Shown: positions 25,794-35,091, numbered from the stretch's first letter. The stretch: 64,000 bases of DNA from Halorussus pelagicus (GCF_004087835.1 NZ_CP035119.1:2790001-2854000), one strand, 5' to 3'. Notes: generated from the sequence alone by a model not told the origin. A program made the numbers and translations.

Positions 25794-28700
25794 GTGACCG
25801 AACGCGCACGGAGCGTCCTGCTGGCGCTCCTGATAGTCGCCTCATCGCTCTCGATGGGCGTCGGAACGGTCGCCTCGACGCCGACGGGCAACGAGACGAC
25901 GTTCCACGTCACGCAGGGCGGCCAGTGCTACGAGATATCGACGGTGACTTCCGACGAGGACACGGTCGAAGAGTTCTACGACTACCGGGCCGGTGCCGGA
26001 ACGAAGTACGGTTCGTACGGCGAAGGAGCGCAAGCCATTCAGGACAATCAGGTCAGCCACCTCTTCGTCTACGAGGGCGCGGAGGGGCTGAGCCTCGTGA
26101 TGCTACACGACGACCTCAACGAGTCGGACGGCGGCGCGATTTCGTTCGACCTCTCGGGCCTGCCCGAGAGCCGCGAGTGGGTCGTCGAGGACGACAGTTA
26201 CGAGAACCCGGACGACAACTTCGACCACGGCGCGACGAGTTCGTCCATCGACTGGATGTGGGCCTCAAACCGGACCGACGGTGCCGCGGTCCGCGGACTC
26301 GGCGATAGCTTCGACGCCATCACCGTCGAGTCGGCCTTCGGCGAGAACTCGTGGGCGTATCAGGACCGCGACCCGCAGTGGCCGTACGCCGAAAACGAGA
26401 CCGACTGGAAGCTCCGGTCGGGCGACGGAACCGAGTACGACCTCACCAAGGGCCAGCAACTGACCATCGAGAAAGGCAGTTGCGACGACGACTCGGGACC
26501 GAGCGCCGCGCTCTCGGCGTCGCCCCAGACTGCACAGATCGGCGAATCAGTCTCGTTCGACGCCAGCGAATCGACCAAAGGCGGAAGCGCCATCGCGGAG
26601 TACCGCTGGGACTTCGACGGTGACGGCGAGGCAGAGACGAACACCTCGTCCCCGGAGACGAACCACACGTACGACGCCGCCGACAGCTACGACGCCTCGG
26701 TGACGGTCGTCAACGAGGCGGGCAACGCCGACAGCGCGACGGCGACGGTAACCGTCGAAAAAGCCGGTTCCACCCCCGGCGGTAACGTCACCTACCTCAA
26801 CGCGACCGCGGTGGAAGTCGAGGGCACCTACCGCGCGGTGGACCTCACGCTCGGCTACTACACCGAGAGCGGATACGGCCAGTCGCGGTACGTCGAGGAG
26901 AACGTCTCCGGAACGACCGTCGTCCACATTGAGGAAGACTACGGCATCAACGGGACGGTTATCAACCTCGTGGGACTTCACGAAGACGAGTTCCCCGGCG
27001 AGGCCGACTCCCAGAAGGAGAATCCGCGACTCGACTACTACGCCGAAACCATCAAGCCTCATCCGGTGACCGTCGTCGTCGATAGCGTCACGGAGGTCGA
27101 GAACGGCACCTACGAGGTGACGTTCGTCGCGGACAACCCCAACGAGGAGACGCTGAGCCTGTCGAACAGCACCTTCTCCGGGAACGTCTCGGGCGAGGCT
27201 CCCGAGGAGTTCCCGTCCGGTGAGCAGTCCGTCACCGTGACGTGGACGCCTGACAGCGACGACGAGCGCGCGGTGTGGACGCTCAACCGGAGCAAATTCG
27301 GCCAGAGCGACGCGACCGCCCGGACCGCGACCGCGGGCGAACTGAGCGGGAGCGACGACTCGCCGCCGACCGCGCGGCTCTCGGCACCCGAGACGGGAAC
27401 GATGAGCCAGTTGTTCTACCCGCTCGACGCCTCGGGGTCGTCCGACGACGACGAAATCGTAACCTACCGCTGGGACGTGGACGGCGACGGCGAAGTCGAG
27501 TGGAGTGACGACGAGATAACGTCGTTCAAACCGTACAACCACTCCATGGACCCCGGCACGCACCAGTCTACGGTCACCGTCGTGGACTCGGCCGGGCAGA
27601 CCGACTCCGAGACAGTGAGCTACACCATCGAGAAAGTCACGCCCAACGCGACCGTCGAGGCCTCCAACGAGACGGTCGCGGTCGGCGAGAACGTGACGTT
27701 CACCGCGAGCAAGCCCACGCAGGCGTTCGAGGACTTGGACCACTTCGGCTGGACGGTCGGCGAGACTGACGGTCCCGACCGGACCACCGAGTGGACCACC
27801 GCCTTCGAGGAGGAGGGCGAACAGACGGTCTCGCTGGTCATGCGCACCCGCGTTGGCGTGGAGAACGTCGTGAACGAGACCATCACGGTCAAAGCCGACG
27901 ATGGCGGCGACGGTGGTGACGACGGCGACGATTCGAAGGAAGGCGGTTTCGACGACTCACCGAACCGAGGTAACACCGGCGGCGGTCTCCCACCGGCGAG
28001 TCCCGACGGGAACGACGACGAACACGACGACTCGAAGGCCATCGCGCCGCTGAACGACGGCGACGGCAAAGTCGGGTCGATTGCGGTCCGCGCGGCCAGT
28101 GCGAGCGCGAACCCCGAAATCAACGTGACCGACACCGCGCCCGAGAACGTCACCGCTCCGAGCGCCGATGCTGATGGCTTCGCGGCGCTCTCGTATCTGA
28201 ACGTCAGCGGCGGCGAGCGAGTGCTGTTCAACGTCTCGACGGACCGACTCGGCGAAGCGAGCGCGTCGGCGGACGCGGTCGGTCTCTTCCGCCACGACGA
28301 CGGCGAGTGGAGCGCCGTCGAGACGGCCCACGTCGAGAAGACCAACGATTCCCACCGGTTCCGCGCGAACGTCTCGGAGGGGACCTTCGCGGTCGGTATC
28401 GGGAAGGCAGTCACGAGCGTTACTGACCTCTCGGTGGGGAGCGAATCGGTCAAGTCCGGTGAGTCCGTCGAAGTGACAGCGACGGTCGAGAACACCGGTC
28501 ACGCCGACGCCACGCGGAAGGTCGAACTCACCGTCGGCGGCGAAGCCGTCACCGCCGAGACGGTCTCCGTCGCGGCGGACGAGACGGCCGAAGTAACTTT
28601 CACGCACGCGCTCGCACGAAGCGGCGTCACCGAACTCGGCGTCGGCGACGCGAGCGCCGAAGTCATGGTGGAGCAGGCAACCACCGACGAGTCGAACGGT

Positions 28701-28808
28701 GTCGAGACGACCACGCCCGGCAACTCCTCGGGCGTCCCCGGATTCGGTATCGGCGTCGCGCTGGTCGCGCTAGTGGCCGCCGCGCTGGTGGCCCTCCGGC
28801 GACAGTAA
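25794..28808 (+). CDS. PKD-domain surface glycoprotein with PGF-CTERM anchor
   Basis: This 1004-residue exported protein starts at GTG and has a signal peptide (LLALLIVASSLSMGVGTVAS). It has an N-terminal domain to ~230 and three PKD-type beta domains (~236-325, ~523-612, ~616-700), two of them with YRWDFDGDGE and YRWDVDGDGE. An acidic Gly/Asp linker, a PGF-pre-PGF-like domain (~760-865), a CARDB-like domain (~870-960) and a C-terminal PGFGIGVALVALVAAALVALRR tail follow. The PGF-CTERM tail is expected to be processed by archaeosortase and lipid-linked, placing the protein on the S-layer side. Many NxS/T sites suggest glycosylation. Ligand unknown. Confidence 0.88.
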   Translation: MTERARSVLLALLIVASSLSMGVGTVASTPTGNETTFHVTQGGQCYEISTVTSDEDTVEEFYDYRAGAGTKYGSYGEGAQAIQDNQVSHLFVYEGAEGLSLVMLHDDLNESDGGAISFDLSGLPESREWVVEDDSYENPDDNFDHGATSSSIDWMWASNRTDGAAVRGLGDSFDAITVESAFGENSWAYQDRDPQWPYAENETDWKLRSGDGTEYDLTKGQQLTIEKGSCDDDSGPSAALSASPQTAQIGESVSFDASESTKGGSAIAEYRWDFDGDGEAETNTSSPETNHTYDAADSYDASVTVVNEAGNADSATATVTVEKAGSTPGGNVTYLNATAVEVEGTYRAVDLTLGYYTESGYGQSRYVEENVSGTTVVHIEEDYGINGTVINLVGLHEDEFPGEADSQKENPRLDYYAETIKPHPVTVVVDSVTEVENGTYEVTFVADNPNEETLSLSNSTFSGNVSGEAPEEFPSGEQSVTVTWTPDSDDERAVWTLNRSKFGQSDATARTATAGELSGSDDSPPTARLSAPETGTMSQLFYPLDASGSSDDDEIVTYRWDVDGDGEVEWSDDEITSFKPYNHSMDPGTHQSTVTVVDSAGQTDSETVSYTIEKVTPNATVEASNETVAVGENVTFTASKPTQAFEDLDHFGWTVGETDGPDRTTEWTTAFEEEGEQTVSLVMRTRVGVENVVNETITVKADDGGDGGDDGDDSKEGGFDDSPNRGNTGGGLPPASPDGNDDEHDDSKAIAPLNDGDGKVGSIAVRAASASANPEINVTDTAPENVTAPSADADGFAALSYLNVSGGERVLFNVSTDRLGEASASADAVGLFRHDDGEWSAVETAHVEKTNDSHRFRANVSEGTFAVGIGKAVTSVTDLSVGSESVKSGESVEVTATVENTGHADATRKVELTVGGEAVTAETVSVAADETAEVTFTHALARSGVTELGVGDASAEVMVEQATTDESNGVETTTPGNSSGVPGFGIGVALVALVAAALVALRRQ

Positions 28809-28855
28809 CCGCGACGCTTTCGCGCGATTTCCGCTCTTTTAGCGTATATTTACGG

Positions 28856-29159
28856 TCAGTCATCGTGCTCGTCGTCGCCGGGCGGACGACGCACTGCCTG
28901 TCCGGGGTCCGCGAACGGGTCGTAGGTGATGTCTTCGGCCGTGCCGAGATACGTTGCCCCGTCGCTGTCGGTCATCCGCCGCCAGAGACCGACCGCCGTC
29001 GCGGTCACGATGACCGCGAACAGGCCCGCTAACGCGACGCTGGCGAATCCGTCGAGGGGGGAGCGCAACGACGAACAGGACTCCTAGACCCCCGCAAAAC
29101 TGGCAGGCGTAGAGGAAGAGACTGAGCCAGTCGCCCGAGAGGTCGATGGTTCGCGCCAT
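28856..29159 (-). pseudogene. frameshifted small membrane protein gene
   Basis: From ATG 29159 one frame reads MARTIDLSGDWLSLFLYACQ and a membrane-like stretch up to ~29065. There the good coding signal moves to another frame that continues as SPLDGFASVALAGLFAVIVT with a second helix and an acidic end (RPPGDDEHDD) stopping at 28856. The switch falls at a run of six G (about 29055-29060). Either the gene carries an indel or the assembly has a homopolymer error. An in-frame TTG at 29068 could alternatively start a separate 70-residue protein. Confidence 0.6.
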
Positions 29160-29262
29160 TCGTCCTCCGGATACTCGGACCACGGACGAATAGTTTTCCC
29201 AAATTGCAAGTGAGAACTCAGCAGGTGAATACGGTCGAACGGACGTACTCGCGCGCTCGGCG

Positions 29263-29313
29263 AATCTTCTGCCCGGCGCGCGACTGCGCGCCGCGCCGTT
29301 CCGCGCGAGGTCT
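29263..29313 (+). repeat. truncated copy of the dispersed repeat
   Basis: About 50 bases (cggcgcgcgactgcgcgcc, then cgcgccgttccgcgcgagg) match the left part of copy A near 7835-7878. The remainder of the element is absent. It lies in the short gap before queC. Confidence 0.5.
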
Positions 29314-29337
29314 ACACAAACCTAGTTCACTCGCACC

Positions 29338-30039
29338 CTATTCAGCGTACTCCGGCCGCTCTTCGTACTCGATGGGGTCCCGAGCGCCGATGTTCTGGAA
29401 CGCCTGCAACCGGAACGCGCAGGCGTCGCAGGTTCCGCAGGCCGGGACCTCCGCGCGGTAGCAACTCCAGGTGTGTTCGTAGGGAACGCCCAGCTCCGCG
29501 CCGCGCTCGGCGATGTCGGTCTTGCTCCACTCGACGAACGGCGCACGGAGTTCGATGTCGGTCTCGTCTTTCGTGCCGGTGTCGATGACCTGCTGGAAGG
29601 CGTCGAAGAACGCCGGGCGGCAGTCCGGATAGCCCGAGAAGTCCTCGCTATGTGCCCCGATGAAGATGGCCTCGCAGTCGTTTGCCTCGGCGTAGGAGGT
29701 GGCCATCGCCAGCAGGTTGGCGTTCCGGAACGGGACGTAGGAGGTCGGGACCTCCTCGGAGTCGAGGTCCGCGTCCTCGACGGCCATCTCGTCGTCGGTC
29801 AGACTGGAGTCGCCGATTGCCGCGAGGTGGCCGGTCTCGACCCGGAGGAAGTCCGCGGCGTCGATTTCGTCGGCGAGTTGCCGGGCGCACTCGTACTCCT
29901 TGTCCTCGGTCTCCTGCCCGTAGGAGGTGTGGAGCAGGTAGCAGTCGTACCCCTCGTCGGCGGCGAGGTAGGCCGCGGTGGCGCTGTCCATCCCGCCGGA
30001 GGCGAGGACGACCGCGCGTTTCGATGTGCTCTCGGTCAT
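29338..30039 (-). CDS. queC: 7-cyano-7-deazaguanine synthase
   Basis: This 233-residue enzyme makes preQ0 from 7-carboxy-7-deazaguanine, ammonia and ATP, a precursor of archaeosine in tRNA. The PP-loop is VVLASGGMDSATAAYL near residue 10. The C-terminal zinc site reads CYRAEVPACGTCDAC, with four cysteines. Length is normal. It is separated from queE/queD by a membrane-protein gene on the other strand. Confidence 0.95.
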   Translation of the reverse strand: MTESTSKRAVVLASGGMDSATAAYLAADEGYDCYLLHTSYGQETEDKEYECARQLADEIDAADFLRVETGHLAAIGDSSLTDDEMAVEDADLDSEEVPTSYVPFRNANLLAMATSYAEANDCEAIFIGAHSEDFSGYPDCRPAFFDAFQQVIDTGTKDETDIELRAPFVEWSKTDIAERGAELGVPYEHTWSCYRAEVPACGTCDACAFRLQAFQNIGARDPIEYEERPEYAE

Positions 30040-30130
30040 ACTCGACTACTCGCCTGCGAATACTAAGAGCGGTGCGGTTTCGGACCGCGATATCGACAGT
30101 AATAAAACACGTAGATTTGATGGGTGTTTT

Positions 30131-30961
30131 ATGGGTGCAATCTCTGCCCTCTCGACTACCGGTCGAACGCTCAAGCGAAACGGCGTGTTGTTCGCCGCGG
30201 CGTTCGTCATCATGCTCGTCAGCCTGATACCCTCCGGAATCAGCGCGGTCCTCCCGCCAGCGGCGGCGGCGCTGGCCTCGATGGTGGGGTCGGGACTGTC
30301 GCTGTTGCTCACACCGTTCTTCACGGGCGGAATCCTGTCGATGGCGTACGAAGGTCTCGACGGAACGACCGGATTCGACACGTTCGTCAGCGGCGGGAAA
30401 GACAACTACGTCCGACTGCTCGGGTCGATGCTGTTGTTCTCGGTCCTCATCAGCATCATCGGCTTCACCGTTCTCGTCGTCGGCGCGGTAATCGCCATCT
30501 TCGTCGTCGGGACGGGGGTCAGCGGTGCAGAGCAGGCGCTCACCGTTTCAGGCGGTAACTTCGCCATTCTCGTCGTAGTCGGACTGCTCGGCGCGCTCGC
30601 GTTCCTCCTCCCGGTGTTGTTCTTCCAGTTTTACGCCCCCGCAATCGTCGTCTCGGACCTCGATATCGGGGCGGCGTTCAAGCGGAGCGCGCTCCTCGTC
30701 CGCCGGAACTTCGTCTCGACGCTCGGCTATCTCGTCGTCGCGGTGCTAGTCGGTCTCGTCAGCGGTATCAGTGGTATCGGCGTCTCGGTCGTCGCCGGTG
30801 GCGGGTTTGCCGAGACGACCAACGCGGCCGGGCCCGAGTTGAGTCTCGGTCTCCTCGCAATCGTCGCCGTGCTCGTGGCCGTCGTCTCGACGGTCGTCTC
30901 GGCGTTCGGGTCGGTGTATCAAGTCGCGTTCTACGATGACTGTCTCGACTCGGTCGCCTGA
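30131..30961 (+). CDS. multi-pass membrane protein, DUF7847-like
   Basis: This 276-residue protein has about six hydrophobic helices (for example FAAAFVIMLVSLIP, LLLFSVLISIIGFTVLVVG and LSLGLLAIVAVLVAV). The haloarchaeal family has no known role. The ATG at 30131 follows an AT-rich stretch (aataaaacacgtag). It lies between queC and queE on the opposite strand, so it is not part of their operon. Confidence 0.8.
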   Translation: MGAISALSTTGRTLKRNGVLFAAAFVIMLVSLIPSGISAVLPPAAAALASMVGSGLSLLLTPFFTGGILSMAYEGLDGTTGFDTFVSGGKDNYVRLLGSMLLFSVLISIIGFTVLVVGAVIAIFVVGTGVSGAEQALTVSGGNFAILVVVGLLGALAFLLPVLFFQFYAPAIVVSDLDIGAAFKRSALLVRRNFVSTLGYLVVAVLVGLVSGISGIGVSVVAGGGFAETTNAAGPELSLGLLAIVAVLVAVVSTVVSAFGSVYQVAFYDDCLDSVA

Positions 30962-31058
30962 AACCTCGCGCTACTTCTTTTCCCGGCGTTTTCCCCGCGT
31001 TTCCCCCCGTTTTTCGCCCTACCGGTCCGCCGCTCGGTTCTCCGGCGCGTCGTTGAAA

Positions 31059-31868
31059 TTATGTTTCGGGCGCGTCGTTCCAGAGGGTGACGTGCAGGCG
31101 CGGCGTGTACCGAAAGCCGTACTCTTGGGAGAGTTCGGCGGCGACGGGCCGGGTCTCGGCGATGCGCTCTCTGGTCGCACCCTCGGGCATCAGCAGTACG
31201 TCGGTGTCCCGAATCTCGACCGCGGCGGCGTCCCGAATCCGGCCGAGCAGGTCGGTTATCTCGGTGACATCCTCGCGCTCGCTCACGACGAACTTGAGTT
31301 GGAAGTCGTATCGCTCCACGAGCGTAGCAAGCGCGTCGAGGTCGATGCGGCGCTCCTCGTGGCGCTCGGCCCACTCGCCCGCGTTCCCGTCCGGGGTCGG
31401 GTCCTTCTCGGGCGTCGGCGTGCTGGAGGCCAACTTGGGACTGACGCTGGCGAGGTCGATGGGCGCGTCGCGGGCGACAGTGCCGTTGGTCTCGACCGTG
31501 GTGTGGTAGCCCCGCGCGTCAAGTTCCTCCAAGAGCGTGACCGCGGCGTCGTGCATCAGGGGTTCCCCGCCCGTGAGGACGACGTGGTCGGCGTCGTAGG
31601 ACTCGACTTCGGCGACGATCTCCGCGACGCTCATCGTTGCGTGGGTCGGTTCCCACGAGGTGTGATAGGAGTCACAGAACCAACACCGGAGGTTACACCC
31701 CGAGGTGCGGACGAAAACACTTGGCACGCCCGCGAGTCGGCCCTCGCCCTGTAGAGACTCGAAGAGTTCGTTGATGGGAAGTTCGTCGCCGGTTTCCGAC
31801 GCGGACTCCGAAGAGTCGGCGTCTGCGTCCGCCTTTGGGTTCACATCTACGTCGCTGGTGACGGGCAT
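31059..31868 (-). CDS. queE: 7-carboxy-7-deazaguanine synthase
   Basis: This 269-residue radical SAM enzyme rearranges 6-carboxytetrahydropterin to 7-carboxy-7-deazaguanine. The iron-sulfur motif CNLRCWFC (CX3CX2C) is near residue 60, followed by VVLTGGEPLMH, the SAM-binding GGE motif. The N-terminus has an acidic extension, and the start at 31868 lies 2 bases after the queD stop. QueD-QueE are one unit. Confidence 0.95.
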   Translation of the reverse strand: MPVTSDVDVNPKADADADSSESASETGDELPINELFESLQGEGRLAGVPSVFVRTSGCNLRCWFCDSYHTSWEPTHATMSVAEIVAEVESYDADHVVLTGGEPLMHDAAVTLLEELDARGYHTTVETNGTVARDAPIDLASVSPKLASSTPTPEKDPTPDGNAGEWAERHEERRIDLDALATLVERYDFQLKFVVSEREDVTEITDLLGRIRDAAAVEIRDTDVLLMPEGATRERIAETRPVAAELSQEYGFRYTPRLHVTLWNDAPET

Positions 31869-31870
31869 CG

Positions 31871-32323
31871 CTAAAACGTCGCCCCGCCGCAGAGTTCGGC
31901 CGTCTCGCTCACCTGCACGGCGACCTCCGAGACGTTATCGGGCAACTCCTCGGCGAGGCGGCGCTCCAGCACCGAACTCATGACCTCGGCGGTCGGCGGC
32001 GCGTCTAACACGACCAGCGCGTCGCCGTCGCCCGACTCCTCGAAGGCCTCCACGAGGGGGTCGTCGTCTTCGAGCAGGAAGCGATGGTCCCACTCGGAGA
32101 TTACCGAGGTAATATCTCCCTTGTCCGCGACCCACCCTTCATCGCGCAACTCGCCGACGACTTTCACCGTAATCTCGTAGTTGTGGCCGTGGGGCCGACT
32201 GCACTTGCCGTCGTGGTGTTGAATGCGGTGGCCGCTGGAGATGCGGATGGGACGGTCGCGCCCGACGTAGAGGGTGCGCTCGCCCGACTCCGAGAGGTCG
32301 GATTCGAGTGCTCGCTGAGACAT
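31871..32323 (-). CDS. queD: 6-carboxytetrahydropterin synthase
   Basis: This 150-residue PTPS-family enzyme converts dihydroneopterin triphosphate to 6-carboxytetrahydropterin. Zinc-ligand histidines are visible in SSGHRIQHHDGKCSRPHGHNYE, with the catalytic cysteine in the same loop. The downstream catalytic Asp/His region WDHRFLLEDDDP is present. It leads the queD-queE transcript. Together with queC the three make preQ0 for archaeosine. Confidence 0.95.
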   Translation of the reverse strand: MSQRALESDLSESGERTLYVGRDRPIRISSGHRIQHHDGKCSRPHGHNYEITVKVVGELRDEGWVADKGDITSVISEWDHRFLLEDDDPLVEAFEESGDGDALVVLDAPPTAEVMSSVLERRLAEELPDNVSEVAVQVSETAELCGGATF

Positions 32324-32475
32324 ATCCGAATATTATCTGGCGCGCACTTAAGTTCACGCAAACGGCGGGCGTGTGGGTCAGGCTGGCAACGCTCCGGCGC
32401 GCCGCTTGCGGGCGATTTCGGGTCCAGGAAATACGTCCGCTTACTCGTCGTCGGAATCCCCGGTGGGGCGCTCGG

Positions 32476-33246
32476 TCAACCTGTCGAACCGGGCTTGGGC
32501 CGCCGACCGGTGCTGGAGTTCGACCCGTGGTGGCCCGCCGCGAGCAGGGTCGCGTTCAGCGACCCACGGTAAGTCTCGGTCAGGTATCGCTCGGCCGCCG
32601 CCGCGGCGTCGCCCGGCAGAAGGACGCTCGCGTTTCCGTACTCCGCCCGGAGGACGAGACTGTTCTCGTTACGCTCGCGGTCGGCGAGCGAGTCCTCGGG
32701 TGGTACGAGGACGCGCACCGACGCGCCCGCCATCGGAATCCTGTCGCCCGCCTGCGTCCGATAGAGCGCCACGTCGTGTTCCTCGATTGCATCGAGGTAG
32801 TCCTCGTAGGTCCGGGTCGCCGCCGCGATGCCGGGGTCGTAGACTGCGCCGACGCCCTCCGCTTCGGTCTCGAAGTGCTCGATGACCTCGGCGTGGCCGC
32901 CGATGTGGTCGGCGTCGGCGTGAGAGGTCACGAGGGAGTCGATTCTGGTGATGTTCCGACTCCGGAGGTAGTCGAGGACGTGTTCGCCGTCGTCGTTCCA
33001 GTTGCCGGTGTCGTAGAGCAGAGTCTCGCCCTCGGGACCGACGACGAGGACGCTGGTTCCCTGTCCGACGTGAATGAAGTGGACCGAGAGGGTCCCGTTT
33101 CGAGACGAGTCCAGCGGCGCGCTCTCGGAGTTGGCGTCGGGTGGCGCACCGCCGACACATCCCGCGAGCGAACCGAAGACGACGACAGCGACCAGTGCGA
33201 CTCGGTACCGCCGACTGCTCCTGTCGCTACGACTCCGTCGCACCAT
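32476..33246 (-). CDS. ComEC-like metallo-beta-lactamase lipoprotein, C-terminally truncated
   Basis: This 256-residue protein has a lipobox (VVVFGSLAGCVGG) and a metallo-beta-lactamase domain of the ComEC C-terminal type: HFIHVGQGTSVLVV, then SHADADHIGGH (the metal HxHxDH equivalent) and AGHHGSNSS. Such proteins are extracellular hydrolases, probably acting on nucleic acids. After GHHGSNSSTG the frame ends within a few residues, while relatives continue ~80 or more residues. A second frame continues with good coding bias to a stop at 32441. So the 3' part has probably lost an internal segment out of frame, and the product may be inactive. Confidence 0.75.
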   Translation of the reverse strand: MVRRSRSDRSSRRYRVALVAVVVFGSLAGCVGGAPPDANSESAPLDSSRNGTLSVHFIHVGQGTSVLVVGPEGETLLYDTGNWNDDGEHVLDYLRSRNITRIDSLVTSHADADHIGGHAEVIEHFETEAEGVGAVYDPGIAAATRTYEDYLDAIEEHDVALYRTQAGDRIPMAGASVRVLVPPEDSLADRERNENSLVLRAEYGNASVLLPGDAAAAAERYLTETYRGSLNATLLAAGHHGSNSSTGRRPKPGSTG

Positions 33247-33453
33247 CTCGTCGTCCTACGGCGTCGGGTGCCAACACTCCATCCCATCTAACCGGCGTGC
33301 AGGCGGGTGGAAGAATCGCACGGGAACTTTCACGCCCGGACACTGACGCGTTTCGCCCAGGAAAAATGTTCTCAGACGCTCTGCTCACGACTAGAAGGGA
33401 AGATACAATAGGGATTCTAATAAATTTATTCACATTATAGATTTAAATCAAAA

Positions 33454-33463
33454 TATTTAATAA
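33454..33463 (+). promoter_or_regulatory. TATA-like box of the Tat-exported gene at 33488
   Basis: Tatttaataa lies about 30 bases upstream of the ATG at 33488 in a strongly AT-rich stretch (33410-33480), consistent with a leaderless haloarchaeal promoter. Confidence 0.55.
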
Positions 33464-33487
33464 CTATCTCTACCGTGAAATTAATGC

Positions 33488-34231
33488 ATGCCTGAAAATG
33501 ACAGTAATCAAGACATGCAGCGTCGTAACGTAATCAAATCGCTCGGTGTGGCCGGTGGTGCACTCGCTGGCGGTGCCGGTACCGCGCTCAGCGTTCCCGG
33601 AATCGCCTCCGCACAGGAGAAGGAGCTAGACCCCAGCGACTGGATCGTCAACATCGATGTCGAGAGCCAGAGTGAGCCTGACATCAGCACATCGACGCGA
33701 CCCCGCGCGACCGAAATCTACGTCGGTCCGAACAAAACCGCGGACGCGAACCAGTCCGCCATCCACAGTCGCTCGGTCGGCGGCGGCGACGTGAGCACCC
33801 AGAACCTCAGCGTCAGCGCGTCGGCGACCCTCTTCACATGGACCATTCCGGACTCCGTTCCGCACATCGGCGGCGAAGACGTTACCATCGAGGTCTCGGC
33901 CAGTGTCGGTCTCAGCGGCGTCTCCGCCAGCTTCGACATCTGCGTCGGCGGCTCCTGCGTCAGCATCGCTGGCGTCGATGTCGGCTTCGGTGGGAAGACC
34001 ATCGACGTTAGTACCAAGGGTACGTTCTACGGTGTCCCGTTCGAGGTGACGGTGTCGGTCACGCTCAACGCCAGCATCGGCAACCCGCTCAACCCCGACC
34101 CGTCGCTCGAACTCGGCGGCAATGGAGAGGTCTGTCTCGGGCGTGAGTTCTGTGACGAGGACGACGGTGGGTGGGAACGCGTCGGCTGCTCGCTCTGTCG
34201 GTCCGCGGGCACGTCGGTCGTCCTCATTTAA
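33488..34231 (+). CDS. Tat-exported protein of unknown function
   Basis: This 247-residue protein has a Tat signal (QRRNVIKSLGVAGG, cleavage likely after residues ~40). The mature part is beta-rich with repeated short hydrophobic strands (LSVSASATLFTW, VTIEVSASVGLSGVSA) and a C-terminal Cys-rich end (CVGGSC, CLGREFC, CSLC). The six cysteines probably form disulfides outside the cell. No family is recognised. It stands alone, with an AT-rich promoter before and a terminator-like hairpin after. Confidence 0.75.
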   Translation: MPENDSNQDMQRRNVIKSLGVAGGALAGGAGTALSVPGIASAQEKELDPSDWIVNIDVESQSEPDISTSTRPRATEIYVGPNKTADANQSAIHSRSVGGGDVSTQNLSVSASATLFTWTIPDSVPHIGGEDVTIEVSASVGLSGVSASFDICVGGSCVSIAGVDVGFGGKTIDVSTKGTFYGVPFEVTVSVTLNASIGNPLNPDPSLELGGNGEVCLGREFCDEDDGGWERVGCSLCRSAGTSVVLI

Positions 34232-34271
34232 CGAGGACAGTCGCAGCGCACCACACCAACAACAGGGAGCA

Positions 34272-34293
34272 GGCTGAACGTTTCGGTTCAGCC
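34272..34293 (+). terminator. hairpin after the Tat-exported gene
   Basis: Arms ggctgaac (34272-34279) and gttcagcc (34286-34293) enclose a 6-base loop. A T-rich aactttttatcgg follows about 45 bases on. It lies ~40 bases past the stop and may end the transcript. Confidence 0.5.
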
Positions 34294-34483
34294 ACGCCGT
34301 ACTCCCTCTTCGGCGGAGTTGTTTTCGCCGGAGAACTTTTTATCGGCCCTACTCGTCCAGAACACGTCCACTGCCGTCGCCCGACCTCGATACGGGTCCC
34401 GTGTCGAGTCGTGCAAATCCGGGACGCTCAGCGACTCGTCGCTGACGACCGAGTAGTAGCTTGAAGAAAGTCGAAGTCTCGGG

Positions 34484-34942
34484 TCAGGCTTGGACGACGG
34501 TCGTCCCACCGAGTCGGTCACCGAGCCGCTGGTCTCGGCTCGAAAAGATCATGAAGACGATGCCGATCACGTAGAGCAGCGGCAGAAAATCGATCAGTCG
34601 CAGAACGTTCCGGGTCAACGACGACCCCAACGTCAACGACGAGCCGTCGTCTTTCACGGCCCGAATGTTCACGAGACCCTTCCCGATGGTCTTTCCGTAT
34701 CGCCACTCCAGAATCGTGTGGTACCCTATCGAGAGTCCGAGCCAGAGGATGAGCGCCACCAGCGCCGGTGTTCCCGTCAGGTCCGCGTCCGCGCCCGTGC
34801 TACTGGTTACTATGTCTCCCGAAACCGAGGCAATCAGGAACGTGGCGACGAAAAACAGCGCGAACCAAATGACGGTGTCAATCGCCATCGCTACGCCCCG
34901 GATACCGATTCCACAGGACTGTACGTTATCTTCTTTCTCCAT
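34484..34942 (-). CDS. RDD-family membrane protein
   Basis: This 152-residue protein has three helices of the RDD family: RGVAMAIDTVIWFALFF (with the Arg and Asp of the name), a middle helix followed by GKTIGKGLVNIRAV, and a last helix before FSSRDQRLGDRLGGT. The role is unknown, but some RDD proteins are cation/proton exchangers. A shared AT-rich promoter (aatttatac) and gaggag Shine-Dalgarno-like site precede the ATG. It borders the CRISPR array but is unrelated to it. Confidence 0.85.
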   Translation of the reverse strand: MEKEDNVQSCGIGIRGVAMAIDTVIWFALFFVATFLIASVSGDIVTSSTGADADLTGTPALVALILWLGLSIGYHTILEWRYGKTIGKGLVNIRAVKDDGSSLTLGSSLTRNVLRLIDFLPLLYVIGIVFMIFSSRDQRLGDRLGGTTVVQA

Positions 34943-35026
34943 AAAGAGAAAATAAGCTCCTCTGTGTATAAATTATGTTGTTTAGAAAGGGTGTCCGTCG
35001 AACAGCGTCACCTCGTAGACCACGTC

Positions 35027-35056
35027 GTCTGAAACTCACGAGAGTGCTGCTGAAAC
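35027..35056 (-). repeat. degenerate CRISPR repeat at the distal end of array 1
   Basis: Twenty-two of 30 positions match the array-1 repeat, including the end ctgaaac, and 35 bases separate it from the first counted repeat. This spacing equals a normal spacer, so it is an old, decayed repeat. Decay at this end supports the leader being at the other end. Confidence 0.6.
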
Positions 35057-35091
35057 AAGGCGGGTTCAACCGCGTGGTTCTGCTCATTCAG

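Noticed and set aside
25610-26308. A 232-codon plus-strand frame upstream of and across the PKD gene start
   Set aside because: It overlaps the well-supported PKD protein in another frame and has shadow-like Arg/Pro composition.
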